Origin: JAVBMP01 sp031552195
Lineage (GTDB): Bacteria; Desulfobacterota; Desulfovibrionia; Desulfovibrionales; Desulfovibrionaceae
NCBI GenBank assembly: GCA_031552195.1
Contig: JAVBMT010000003.1
Coordinates: forward strand, 1 to 64,000
Direction of reading: 5' to 3'
Length of the DNA stretch: 64,000 nt
The translations under genes and the position numbers were made by a program. Positions 34,050-42,670 of this stretch are shown here, piece after piece (the stretch's first letter is position 1; each line of letters begins with the position of its first letter). Below the pieces are notes generated by a model. That model saw only the letters and a program-made list of their open reading frames with translations. It was not told where the DNA came from and made no database searches.

Positions 34050-35327
34050 CTATTTGCGCACCTGCCCGTTGCCGAAGAGCACGTACCGGGTGGTGGTAAG
34101 TTCGCGCAAACCCATGGGGCCGTAGGCGTGCAGCTTGCAGGTGCTAATGCCTATTTCCGCCCCCAGTCCGAGCTGGCCGCCGTCGTTAAAACGGCTGGAA
34201 GCGTTCACGGCAACCAGGGAAGCGTCCGCCTCGCGCAAAAAGCGCATGGCCCGGCTGTGGTTTTCCGTGCAGATAACTTCGGAGTGGCGCGAACCGTATT
34301 CCGCAATGTGGAGCAGGGCTTCGTCAAGCCCGGAAACGATTTTCACCGCGAGAGTAAGGTCGTGGAACTCCTGCCCGTAATCGCTTTCCCGGGCTGGCAC
34401 GCATTTTACGCCTTCCGCCTTCGCCAGCAGAAGAAAAGACGCCGGGCAGGCGCGAAATTCAACCTCGGCCCGGCCCAGTTTTTCCGCCAGCAGCGGCAGG
34501 AAGCTTTCCGCCTCGGCCTGATGGACCAGAAGGCACTCCAGGGCGTTGCAGGCGCTGGGCCTCTGCACCTTGGCGTTAAAGGCGATTTCAGCGGATTGCT
34601 CAGGCTTGGCGCTCTCGTCCACAAACATGTGGCAAACGCCCTTGTCGTGTTTCAAAACCGGCATTGTGGCCGCCGCGGTGACTGATTTTATCAGGCCTTC
34701 GCCGCCGCGCGGGATCATCACGTCTATATATTCGTCAAGCTTGCAAAGCGCGGTTACGGCTTCGCGGTCCAGCAGGGGCACGGACTGCGCGGCGTCGGCC
34801 GGCAAAGAGGCGTCCGTCAGGGCGCGTGAAACCAGTTTCGCCAGAATGGCGTTGGAACGGGCGGCTTCGGAGCCTCCGCGCAGAATAATGGCGTTTCCGG
34901 CCTTGAGGGCGAGGATGGCAGCGTCCACCGTGACGTTGGGCCTGGCTTCGTAAACCATGGCGATAACGCCGAGCGGCACGCGCATACGGCCCGCCAGCAG
35001 GCCGTTAGGGCGCTGCCACTGTTCATCCATGGCGCCTACCGGGTCGGCCATATGGGCTATGCTGACGGCGGCTTCGGCCATTTCGGCGATTATTTCCGGC
35101 GTAAGGCGGAGGCGTTGCAGCCTGGGGGCGTCTATGCCGCGTTTTTCAGCTTGGGCGCAGTCTTCGGCGTTAGCGGCCAGAATTTCCTTTTCCCATTCGC
35201 GCAAAAGTCCGGCTACCCGCAGCAAGGCGTTGTTTTTGGCTTCCGGCCCGGCATGGGCCATTACGCGCGAGGCGGCCCTGGCCTTTCGCCCTATTTCTCT
35301 AACCACCGCGTTGAAATCAGTAGCCAT
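34050..35327 (-). CDS. proA: Gamma-glutamyl phosphate reductase
   Basis: This 425-residue aldehyde-dehydrogenase-fold enzyme reduces gamma-glutamyl phosphate to glutamate semialdehyde in proline synthesis. The catalytic Cys is in DKGVCHMFVDESA, and the PRGGEGLI and VNASSRFNDGGQLGLGAEIG blocks match ProA. GGAGG about 10 nt upstream supports ATG 35327. proB is not in the window. It is divergent from the TPR-iorAB operon. Confidence 0.95.
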   Translation of the reverse strand: MATDFNAVVREIGRKARAASRVMAHAGPEAKNNALLRVAGLLREWEKEILAANAEDCAQAEKRGIDAPRLQRLRLTPEIIAEMAEAAVSIAHMADPVGAMDEQWQRPNGLLAGRMRVPLGVIAMVYEARPNVTVDAAILALKAGNAIILRGGSEAARSNAILAKLVSRALTDASLPADAAQSVPLLDREAVTALCKLDEYIDVMIPRGGEGLIKSVTAAATMPVLKHDKGVCHMFVDESAKPEQSAEIAFNAKVQRPSACNALECLLVHQAEAESFLPLLAEKLGRAEVEFRACPASFLLLAKAEGVKCVPARESDYGQEFHDLTLAVKIVSGLDEALLHIAEYGSRHSEVICTENHSRAMRFLREADASLVAVNASSRFNDGGQLGLGAEIGISTCKLHAYGPMGLRELTTTRYVLFGNGQVRK

Positions 35328-35423
35328 GCCTTATATCCTCCCGTTCCGCTAACGGTTTCAGGGGTGAAGCCGTCATCTATATTTTTAAACCGGATAAAGG
35401 TTTTTAGCAATAAATAAAGGCCT

Positions 35424-35469
35424 CGGCAAGAGCTGCCGATTTGACATTTGGCGCGTAGGCGCATACAAG
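35424..35469 (+). promoter_or_regulatory. Promoter of the TPR-iorAB operon with flanking dyad
   Basis: TTGACA (35441-35446), a 17-bp spacer and TACAAG (35464-35469) make a plausible sigma-70 promoter about 40 bp before the TPR gene. A small dyad, CGGCA-agagc-TGCCG (35424-35438), abuts the -35 box and could be an operator. Confidence 0.55.
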
Positions 35470-35507
35470 AAATCACCAATTCTGAATGCGGTCAAGGAGC
35501 CCGATAA

Positions 35508-36230
35508 ATGAACCAGCAAAAAAATAACGGCAAGGCGGATCAGCAAAACGGGAAAACGCCCGGCATGACGGACGGAAAAGTAAACCTGGTTGATTCCATT
35601 CAGGCCGAAATAGCCCCTGAAATATCCCCTCTTCTGAAATTTATCGTCAAATACGGGCGCAAAATCGGTCTGGTGTTTCTGCTCTTCATCCTGGCCGCTG
35701 GCGGGGTGGGCATTTGGGAAACGTTTTCCTCCGGCCGCGATCAGAAGGCTCAGATAGTCCTGGGCAAGGTTCTGGCCGTCAGCGATCCGGCCGCCCGGCT
35801 GAAAGGGCTGGAAGAACTGCTGCCTTCGGCCGGAAGCGACATGAAAATCGCCGTGCTGCTGCCCATAGCCGAAACCGCCCTGGCCCTTAAAGATTACCCT
35901 AAAGCCGCCGCCGCCTGGCAGGAAGTTTCCGGTCTTGCGGAAGAGCCTTTCAAAAGCGTTGCGCTTTGGGGCTATGGCAGCGCTCTGGCCCTTTCCGGCA
36001 AAGAAGCCGAGGCCCTGCCGGTTTTTGAAAAACTTGCGCAAAATACCGGCAATATGCCGGCAACCCGCCTTATGAGCAACCTGCGCGTGGCCGGCCTGGC
36101 GGAAAGCCTCGGGCAGCTTGACAAATCCATAGCGGTTTACGAAGGCCTGCTGGCCGACCCGGATTTTGCCGGAAACAAGGCGGACCTCGAACAAAGAATA
36201 AATTACCTGCGGCAGCAGGCCAAGAAATAA
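35508..36230 (+). CDS. Membrane-anchored TPR-like protein upstream of iorAB
   Basis: This 240-residue protein has a hydrophilic N-terminus, one membrane helix (about residues 51-71, GLVFLLFILAAGGVGIW) and a C-terminal helical-repeat region with TPR character (KDYPKAAAAWQEV, GKEAEALPVFEKLA, GQLDKSIAVYEGLL). It probably serves as a protein-binding scaffold facing the periplasm. AAGGAG lies 8 nt before ATG 35508. It is 15 nt upstream of iorA and likely co-transcribed, though a functional link to indolepyruvate oxidation is not evident. Confidence 0.78.
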   Translation: MNQQKNNGKADQQNGKTPGMTDGKVNLVDSIQAEIAPEISPLLKFIVKYGRKIGLVFLLFILAAGGVGIWETFSSGRDQKAQIVLGKVLAVSDPAARLKGLEELLPSAGSDMKIAVLLPIAETALALKDYPKAAAAWQEVSGLAEEPFKSVALWGYGSALALSGKEAEALPVFEKLAQNTGNMPATRLMSNLRVAGLAESLGQLDKSIAVYEGLLADPDFAGNKADLEQRINYLRQQAKK

Positions 36231-36245
36231 ATAAGGAGGCATAAC

Positions 36246-38102
36246 GTGGCCAATCCCTTGCTTGACCCGGCCGGCGGAGCGACGCATCTGCTCTTGGGTA
36301 ACGAGGCGATTGTGCGCGGGGCGCTTGAAGCTGGCGTGAACATAGTTTCCTGCTACCCCGGCACACCGTCTTCCGAAGTTCCTGACACTTTTTACAAGAT
36401 CCGTTCGGGCGGGCGCTTCCAGATGGAGTATTCCATCAATGAGAAAGTCGCGCTCGAGGTGGCGGCTGGCGCGGCCCTTGGCGGGGCTTTATCGCTGGTG
36501 ACCATGAAGCACGTCGGGGTGAACGTGGCGGCAGATCCGCTCTTTACCGCGGCCTATATCGGCCTGCCGGGCGGCATGGTGCTGCTTTCGGCTGACGACC
36601 CCGGCTGCCATTCCAGCCAGAACGAGCAGGACAACCGCATTTACGCCCGCTTTGCCGGGCTGCCCTGTTTCGAGCCGGCTTCGGCCCAGGAAGCCAAAGA
36701 CATGACGCGCGACGCCCTGCTGTTCGCCAGAGCCACCCAGCAGCCGGTGCTTTTGCGCACCACCACCCGGGTAAGCCACCTGCGCGGCCCGGTGGTTTTT
36801 GGCCCCCTGCCGGATAAAAACGCTGAGATAGTGCCCTTCGAACGTGACATGCAGCGCTTTTTGCCCATTCCTTCCGTGGCCCTGAAACGTCACCCGGCCC
36901 TTGCCGCCAACCTTGAGAACATCCGCGCCCAGGTGGAGAAATCGCCCTGGAACCGTGAATACGGCAAAGGCAAACTCGGCGTTGTGGCCAGCGGCATAAG
37001 CCGGGCCTACCTGCACGACGCGCTTGACGAATACGGCCTGCACGGCGACGCGACGGTGCTGGAGCTCGGCTTCAGCTGGCCTTTGCCCAACGGAAGGCTT
37101 GAAGCTTTCATGCGCCGTTTCGAACATGTTCTGGTGCTTGAAGAGCTCGAACCGCTGCTTGAGGAAGAAATGCGCGCCTTGGCGCAACGCCTCGGGCTGT
37201 CCGTTAAAATAAGCGGTAAAAGCGATATTCTCACCCGCTTTGGCGAATATTCCACCACAAAGGTCGGCCAGGCCCTGCTTGAAGCCTTGGGGCGGAAAAC
37301 GGAAGAAGCCGCCGGCTGTACCGGCGCTTCTCTGGCCGCTCCTCTGCCCGTGCGTCCGCCCAACCTTTGCGCCGGTTGCGCGCATCGGGCGGTATATTAC
37401 GCCGTGCGCAAGGTGTTCGGCGATGAAGCCTACTATTCCAGCGACATCGGCTGTTATACCCTCGGCTCCATGCCGCCCCTGAAAACAGCGGATTTCCTTC
37501 TGTGCATGGGGTCGTCCATTTCGGCCGGCTCCGGGTTCGCCAGGGCTTCAGGCAAACCGGTGGTGGCTTTTATCGGCGATTCCACCTTCTTCCATTCCGG
37601 CATGACCGGCCTGGCGAACGCGGTGTTCAACAAACACGACGTGCTGCTGGTTATTCTGGACAACGGAACAACCGCCATGACCGGGCACCAGCCGAACCCC
37701 GGCATGGATCAGGAAGTTCTCGGGGCGGACGCCCTGCACCTTGACATAGAAGCCGTCGTGCGCGGCCTTGGCGTTGCCGAGGTGGCCAAAGTGCGGCCCT
37801 ATCAGGTTAAAGGCGTGAGCAAGATACTGGAAGAGTTCAAAGCCAAGTCCGGTGTGCGCGTCATCATCGCGGAGGAACCCTGCGTGCTTTACGCCCGCAG
37901 AACCCTGAAGAAAGCCCGCCCGCAAACCGCTTACGTTGAAACTCAGGCCGCCGACGCCTTTGCCTGCGCGGAAACTTTAGGCTGTCCGGCTTTCACCCAG
38001 CACGAGGGCAAACTGGACGTTGACCCCTCGGCCTGCGCCGGATGCATGGTCTGCATGCAGGTTTCCACCAGCTTCAAGGCCAGAAAAAAGGAGCAAGCAT
38101 GA
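36246..38102 (+). CDS. iorA: Indolepyruvate:ferredoxin oxidoreductase, alpha subunit
   Basis: This 618-residue subunit oxidatively decarboxylates aryl pyruvates from aromatic amino acids to aryl-acetyl-CoA, passing electrons to ferredoxin. It has the N-terminal pyrimidine domain (GNEAIVRGALEAGV, CYPGTPSSEV) and the thiamine diphosphate site (GDSTFFHSGMTGL, LDNGTTAMTGHQPNPG). The C-terminal ferredoxin module is degraded: of eight expected cysteines only Cys574, 580, 597, 600 and 603 remain, with Ala568, Ala571 and Ser607 in the other positions. GTG at 36246 follows AAGGAGG by 7 nt. The stop overlaps iorB. Confidence 0.94.
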   Translation: MANPLLDPAGGATHLLLGNEAIVRGALEAGVNIVSCYPGTPSSEVPDTFYKIRSGGRFQMEYSINEKVALEVAAGAALGGALSLVTMKHVGVNVAADPLFTAAYIGLPGGMVLLSADDPGCHSSQNEQDNRIYARFAGLPCFEPASAQEAKDMTRDALLFARATQQPVLLRTTTRVSHLRGPVVFGPLPDKNAEIVPFERDMQRFLPIPSVALKRHPALAANLENIRAQVEKSPWNREYGKGKLGVVASGISRAYLHDALDEYGLHGDATVLELGFSWPLPNGRLEAFMRRFEHVLVLEELEPLLEEEMRALAQRLGLSVKISGKSDILTRFGEYSTTKVGQALLEALGRKTEEAAGCTGASLAAPLPVRPPNLCAGCAHRAVYYAVRKVFGDEAYYSSDIGCYTLGSMPPLKTADFLLCMGSSISAGSGFARASGKPVVAFIGDSTFFHSGMTGLANAVFNKHDVLLVILDNGTTAMTGHQPNPGMDQEVLGADALHLDIEAVVRGLGVAEVAKVRPYQVKGVSKILEEFKAKSGVRVIIAEEPCVLYARRTLKKARPQTAYVETQAADAFACAETLGCPAFTQHEGKLDVDPSACAGCMVCMQVSTSFKARKKEQA

Positions 38103-38707
38103 GCAGCGCCACCCCAAACGCCAAATTGCGTATTTTCCTTACCGGAGTGGGCGGGCAGGGCACTCTTACCGCCACGACCCTTTTGGCCAGGACCGTTTTA
38201 CGGCAAGGGCTGCCGGTTACCTCGGGCGAAATTCACGGCATGGCCCAGCGCGGCGGAGTGGTTGAGTCAACCGTGCTGATAGGCGGCTGGCAAAGCCCCA
38301 CCATAAGCCGGGGCGAGGCCGACGTGCTCCTTGGGTTCGAACCGCTGGAAACATTGCGCGCCCTGCCTTACCTGCGCAAGGGCGGCCTGGTCATTTCCAG
38401 CACAGACCCGGTTTCCCCTCCCGGGGTCAGCGCGGGGCGGGAAAATTACCCGAATATTGAAGAGATAAAAAAGGCCGTGCTTGTGTGCAGCCCCAAGGCT
38501 TTTTTTCTTCCTTGCCGCGCCCTGGGGCGCGAGGCCGGTTCGGCCCAAAGCGGCAACCTGGCGCTTCTGGGCGCTTTGTGCGCCAGCGGGGCAACACCCT
38601 TCGGGGCGGAGGCCTTGAAAGACGCCGTGCGCGAGTTCATGGCCCCCAAGCTGGTTGACATGAACCTAAAGGCCGTCGACCTTGGCGTGGACTGGCTGAA
38701 AAAATAA
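38099..38707 (+). CDS. iorB: Indolepyruvate:ferredoxin oxidoreductase, beta subunit
   Basis: This 202-residue protein is the gamma-type domain of the 2-oxoacid:ferredoxin oxidoreductases, which completes the active enzyme with IorA. It shows the conserved VGGQGTLTAT near the N-terminus, SGEIHGMAQRGGVVES, and LLGFEPLETLRALPYL. ATG at 38099 follows AAGGAG closely and overlaps the iorA stop (ATGA); in-frame codons further upstream lie inside iorA. Confidence 0.95.
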   Translation: MSSATPNAKLRIFLTGVGGQGTLTATTLLARTVLRQGLPVTSGEIHGMAQRGGVVESTVLIGGWQSPTISRGEADVLLGFEPLETLRALPYLRKGGLVISSTDPVSPPGVSAGRENYPNIEEIKKAVLVCSPKAFFLPCRALGREAGSAQSGNLALLGALCASGATPFGAEALKDAVREFMAPKLVDMNLKAVDLGVDWLKK

Positions 38708-38718
38708 TTCCGTTCGAT

Positions 38719-38757
38719 CGCGCCCGGCAAAGCCCCCACCCGGCTTTGCCGGGCGCG
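38719..38757 (+). terminator. Hairpin after iorB
   Basis: A perfect 16-bp stem, CGCGCCCGGCAAAGCC / GGCTTTGCCGGGCGCG with a 7-nt loop, lies 12 nt after the iorB stop. No U-tract follows, so it may work with Rho or protect the 3' end. Confidence 0.6.
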
Positions 38758-38934
38758 GCGTTTGCCGGCTGCGTTATACTGGAGCGAATCAGCAGTTAGC
38801 GTATCGCTCCGCTCCGGAGGGCGCATGCGTCAGGTCGCGTGTGAAAACGCGGCGCGCCTTGAGGCCGGAACGCCGCGGCTTGGCCGTGTGCGCAATAAAG
38901 CCGCTGCCCTTTTTTTCCGGAAAAAAGCAGCCAA

Positions 38935-38960
38935 ATAGTCTTTCAAAGTTAAAACGCTAT
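38935..38960. repeat. Short dyad with AACTTTGAAA core upstream of ftsK
   Basis: ATAG and CTAT ends surround, on the minus strand, CGTTTTAACTTTGAAAG. It is a degenerate member of the short palindrome family and stops 1 nt before the ftsK ATG, where a ribosome binding site would be expected; none is visible. Confidence 0.5.
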
Positions 38961-38961
38961 A

Positions 38962-41586
38962 ATGAGCACCCCCCCGACCACCAACGCCAACAACAGCGGC
39001 AAGCTGACCCGTGAATTTTTCGGGCTCTTTTTCATTTTCAGCAGCGTGCTGTTGCTGTTCAGCCTTTTCACCTACGATCCGGCTGACCCGAGCCTGAACC
39101 ATGTGGTGCGCGGAACGGTCAAGGTAAACAACCTGGCGGGCATGTTCGGGGCTTACCTGAGCGGCCTGTTCGTGGATTTTTTCGGTTTCGGGGCTTACGC
39201 CGCCGTGGCTTTCCTGGCTTGCCTGGGCATAAAGCGCACCTTGAACCTGCCGGAGTGGCAATGGTGGCGCTGGCTGAGCTTTTTTTCCACCGCCTGCTCG
39301 CTTTGCGTCGGCGGGGCGGCCTGGGGGCTTGGCCTGGCCAACGTGCGCGGCGGCGGGCTTTTGGGAACCGCGCTTCTCGCGTTTTTCCTGCGTTACTTCA
39401 ACCCGTGGGGCACGGCCTTCATCTGGGGCTTCGTCTTTCTGCTCTCGCTTCAGATGCTTTTCAATATTTCTTGGACCCGCCTGGCGCAACGGCTGCTGCA
39501 ATCGGTCGGTTCGCAGGTGCGCGGCGGAATCAGCGACTTCGCCAGGCGCCAGAAAGAACTGGCCGAACAGAAAAAAAATGAAAAGGCGAACGCCGCGCCC
39601 TTGACGCTGGCTGAAAGCCCGCCACGAAAAGTTTCTTCCGGCTCGGCGCTTCCGGCGGCCAGCTCCAGCGGCGCTTACGCGCAGGGGCACTCCAAGCCCA
39701 AACAGGCGGAAAATGCGGCGGATCTTTCACCTCCGGTCCTTTCGCGCGAAACGCCTTTGGAAACTTTTAGGGAAACTTTTGGGAGCGCGTCTCCGCCGCA
39801 TGATGCTGATACGCGGCCGAACCGCCTGCCCATATGGGAGAAACTCAGCCTTAAGCCGGAAAACCCGGATGACGAAGATTTGCCCCCATGGGTGAAAGAC
39901 CTTGAGGCCGGGCGCATCGGTGTGCCTACCTTGAAGCCGAAAGCCGCCCCTGAACCCGTTGCGGCCCCGGAGATTTCCGACGCGCGCCCGTCCGGCCAAA
40001 GCGCCGGGAAAACAACCGTGGATACGCCTCCTGCCGGTTCTTTCCGCGCCGAGGCTCAGGCGGAGATCATCATTGACGAAGCCCCGCAGCCCATACCGGC
40101 GGTTGAGCAAGACCGCGGCAGCCTTTCGTTTATTTCCGGCAGGCCGCTGAAGTTGCCCGGCGTCAACCTGCTGAGCAACCCTTCCGCTCCCAAAAACGTC
40201 ACTTCGCGTGCCGAACTTGAAGCCAAGGGGCGTGCCCTCGTGAGCTGCCTGCAGGACTTTTCCATTCAGGCCGAACTGGTGCGCATCACCCCCGGCCCGG
40301 TCGTCACCATGTTCGAACTGCGGCCCGCGCCCGGCGTCAAGGTTTCGCGCATAGCCGGGCTTAGCGACGACATAGCCCTGAACCTGAAATCAATCGCCGT
40401 GCGCGTGCAGGCCCCCATTCCCGGAACGGACACTGTCGGGGTTGAAATTCCGAACGACGTCCGCGAAACGGTAAGCCTTAAAGAGCTGTTTTCTTCCGCC
40501 GCCTTTCAGGCAAGCGAGTCTTTGCTCAGCATGGGATTGGGCAAGGATATCTCCGGCGGACCGGCGGTGGCCGACCTGGCCCGTATGCCCCACCTGCTGG
40601 TGGCCGGAGCCACCGGGGCCGGCAAAAGCGTTTGCCTGAATTCCATTTTGCTCTCTTTTCTCTATAAAGCCAGGCCGGACGAGGTCAAGCTTCTGCTTAT
40701 CGACCCGAAACGCATTGAAATGGCTGTTTATTCCGACTTGCCTCACCTTATCCATCCGGTGGTTACGGAAATGTCCATGGCGAAAAACGCCCTGGACTGG
40801 GCGGTGTCGGAAATGGACAGGCGTTACAGCGACATAGCCCGCCTTGGCGTTCGCAACGTTGCAGCCTATAATGACAAGCTGGCCGAATTGCGCGGAAAAG
40901 ATGGCGTTGTTCCCGATTCCGTCAAGGGGCTGGAACCTATGCCCTACCTGGTGATAGTTATTGACGAACTGGCCGACCTGATGCTTACCGCCGCCAAAGA
41001 GGTGGAAACCAGCATAGTGCGCCTGGCCCAGTTGGCCCGGGCGGCGGGAATCCACCTGATTCTGGCTACCCAGCGCCCCAGCGTCGACGTTGTGACCGGG
41101 CTGATCAAGGCCAACTTTCCTTGCCGCATTTCTTTCCAGGTCACCTCCAAGCACGATTCCAGAACAATTCTTGATACCGTCGGGGCGGAAAATCTTCTGG
41201 GGAAGGGAGACATGCTTTTCAAACCGGCGGGCGGGCGCTTTCAGCGCATGCACGGCGCTTTTGTAAGCGATGACGACGTTTACGCGGTTGTGAACTATTG
41301 GAAAAAACAACAGGCCCCGAACTACCGGGTTGATTTCAGCGAATGGGGATCAGACGGGCAGGGTGAAGGCGGGCAAGCTCTTGGCGGAGGATCCGAGCTG
41401 GGCGCTGACCCCATGTACGCCGAAGCCCTGGAATTTGTCATGCAGCAGGGCCAGGCCTCAATTTCCTTGATACAGCGCCGTTTCAGGATAGGGTTCAACC
41501 GGGCGGCCCGCTTTGTGGAACAAATGGAGCGTGACGGAATAATCGGGCAGGCCGACGCGGGCAAACCGCGCAAGGTGATCAGGTAA
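38962..41586 (+). CDS. ftsK: DNA translocase FtsK
   Basis: This 874-residue protein moves chromosomal DNA through the closing septum. It has an N-terminal domain with four or five membrane segments (about residues 18-190), a Pro/Ala-rich linker (about 200-400), and a RecA-like motor with Walker A GATGAGKS near residue 548 and Walker B VIVIDELADLM. The C-terminal gamma winged helix, which reads KOPS sites, is present (SISLIQRRFRIGFNRAARF). ATG at 38962 has no clear Shine-Dalgarno sequence. Confidence 0.95.
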   Translation: MSTPPTTNANNSGKLTREFFGLFFIFSSVLLLFSLFTYDPADPSLNHVVRGTVKVNNLAGMFGAYLSGLFVDFFGFGAYAAVAFLACLGIKRTLNLPEWQWWRWLSFFSTACSLCVGGAAWGLGLANVRGGGLLGTALLAFFLRYFNPWGTAFIWGFVFLLSLQMLFNISWTRLAQRLLQSVGSQVRGGISDFARRQKELAEQKKNEKANAAPLTLAESPPRKVSSGSALPAASSSGAYAQGHSKPKQAENAADLSPPVLSRETPLETFRETFGSASPPHDADTRPNRLPIWEKLSLKPENPDDEDLPPWVKDLEAGRIGVPTLKPKAAPEPVAAPEISDARPSGQSAGKTTVDTPPAGSFRAEAQAEIIIDEAPQPIPAVEQDRGSLSFISGRPLKLPGVNLLSNPSAPKNVTSRAELEAKGRALVSCLQDFSIQAELVRITPGPVVTMFELRPAPGVKVSRIAGLSDDIALNLKSIAVRVQAPIPGTDTVGVEIPNDVRETVSLKELFSSAAFQASESLLSMGLGKDISGGPAVADLARMPHLLVAGATGAGKSVCLNSILLSFLYKARPDEVKLLLIDPKRIEMAVYSDLPHLIHPVVTEMSMAKNALDWAVSEMDRRYSDIARLGVRNVAAYNDKLAELRGKDGVVPDSVKGLEPMPYLVIVIDELADLMLTAAKEVETSIVRLAQLARAAGIHLILATQRPSVDVVTGLIKANFPCRISFQVTSKHDSRTILDTVGAENLLGKGDMLFKPAGGRFQRMHGAFVSDDDVYAVVNYWKKQQAPNYRVDFSEWGSDGQGEGGQALGGGSELGADPMYAEALEFVMQQGQASISLIQRRFRIGFNRAARFVEQMERDGIIGQADAGKPRKVIR

Positions 41587-41806
41587 GGTTTTTCAGTTTT
41601 CAGCCCGGCCCCCATCCCCGATTCCCGGCGGTTGCCAATGCGCCCGGCATGGGGTAAAAAGACCGGGCCGGACAGGTTTTTGAAAACCGGAACGCTTTGT
41701 TTATATGCCGGATGTTTGTTGGAACCGGGCCGTTCCAGGCGGAAACTTTCCGTACGGGTTTGGCCTGAAGCTGCCGAATTTGTCACCAATTCAATCAAGG
41801 ATGAAA

Positions 41807-42487
41807 ATGATCAGGAAATTTTACGGAAGCCTATTTCTCAACGCCGTGCTGCTCCTGAGCTTCGCCTTTCCGGCCTTCGCCGCTACGGGCGTGCTGGACG
41901 CGATACAGAAACGCTATGACGGCATCAAGTCCACCCGTTCGCGTTTCGAGCAAACCTTGACCCACAAGGAAAGCGGAATTGTGGAAAAACGCCAGGGAAC
42001 CTTGTATTTTCAAAAACCGCTGCAGGTGCGCTGGGAAACGGAAAGCCCCAGCCCGGAACTTCTGGTGGTGAACGACAAGGAAATATGGAACTACTTTGAA
42101 GACGAAGACCTGGCCTATAAATATCCGCCTGACCTGGTGGCGGATTCCAGCAGCATTATAAACGTCATTACCGGCCAGGCGAAAATAAAGCAGGATTTCG
42201 ACATTGAAGACAAAGGAAAAGAAGGCGGCCTGATCAAGCTGATGCTTTACCCGCATAAGCCGACCCAGTCTTTGATAGAGGCAGTGCTTTGGGCCGACCC
42301 CGCAACGAACCTGATCAAGCGTTTCAAATTTTACGATTTTTACGGTAACGAAAATGACATAACTTTTGTTGAGCAGGAAATCGACCCGAAACTTGATAAA
42401 AAACAATTCAGTTACACCCCTGACCCCAAAACCAAAGTTGAAGACCGCAGCAGTTCCGGCGCGGTGCAATCTCCCTTGCTGAGATAA
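41807..42487 (+). CDS. lolA: Outer-membrane lipoprotein carrier LolA
   Basis: This 226-residue protein has a signal peptide (residues 1-25, cleavage after PAFA) and the LolA fold: a start with LDAIQKRYDGIKSTRSRFEQ, then GTLYFQKPLQVRWE and the conserved NDKEIWNYFEDED. LolA ferries lipoproteins from the LolCDE transporter to the outer membrane. ATG at 41807 is preferred because AAGG lies 6 nt upstream; the ATG at 41801 is too close to it. It follows ftsK by 220 nt. Confidence 0.9.
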   Translation: MIRKFYGSLFLNAVLLLSFAFPAFAATGVLDAIQKRYDGIKSTRSRFEQTLTHKESGIVEKRQGTLYFQKPLQVRWETESPSPELLVVNDKEIWNYFEDEDLAYKYPPDLVADSSSIINVITGQAKIKQDFDIEDKGKEGGLIKLMLYPHKPTQSLIEAVLWADPATNLIKRFKFYDFYGNENDITFVEQEIDPKLDKKQFSYTPDPKTKVEDRSSSGAVQSPLLR

Positions 42488-42606
42488 TTGATTCAATGGA
42501 GCTGAAATGCTCCGGCGGGCGCACGGCAACCGCAGCCTGCTGGGGCCCCGGAAAGATTGCGCCGTACGCGCTGTAAGATAAGAAACCGCATAAAAATGAT
42601 AGTGAA

Positions 42607-42638
42607 AGCGCCGCCTGGTTCCTGAACCGGGCGGCGCT
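42607..42638. terminator. Convergent terminator between lolA and the AsmA gene
   Basis: AGCGCCGCCTGGTTC pairs with GAACCGGGCGGCGCT (one mismatch, 2-nt loop), followed by TTATTT on the plus strand. It sits between convergent genes and probably ends lolA transcripts; in the other direction TTTCACTATC follows. Confidence 0.8.
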
Positions 42639-42670
42639 TTATTTGGGCTGACTTTCAGGCCATCCGCCGG

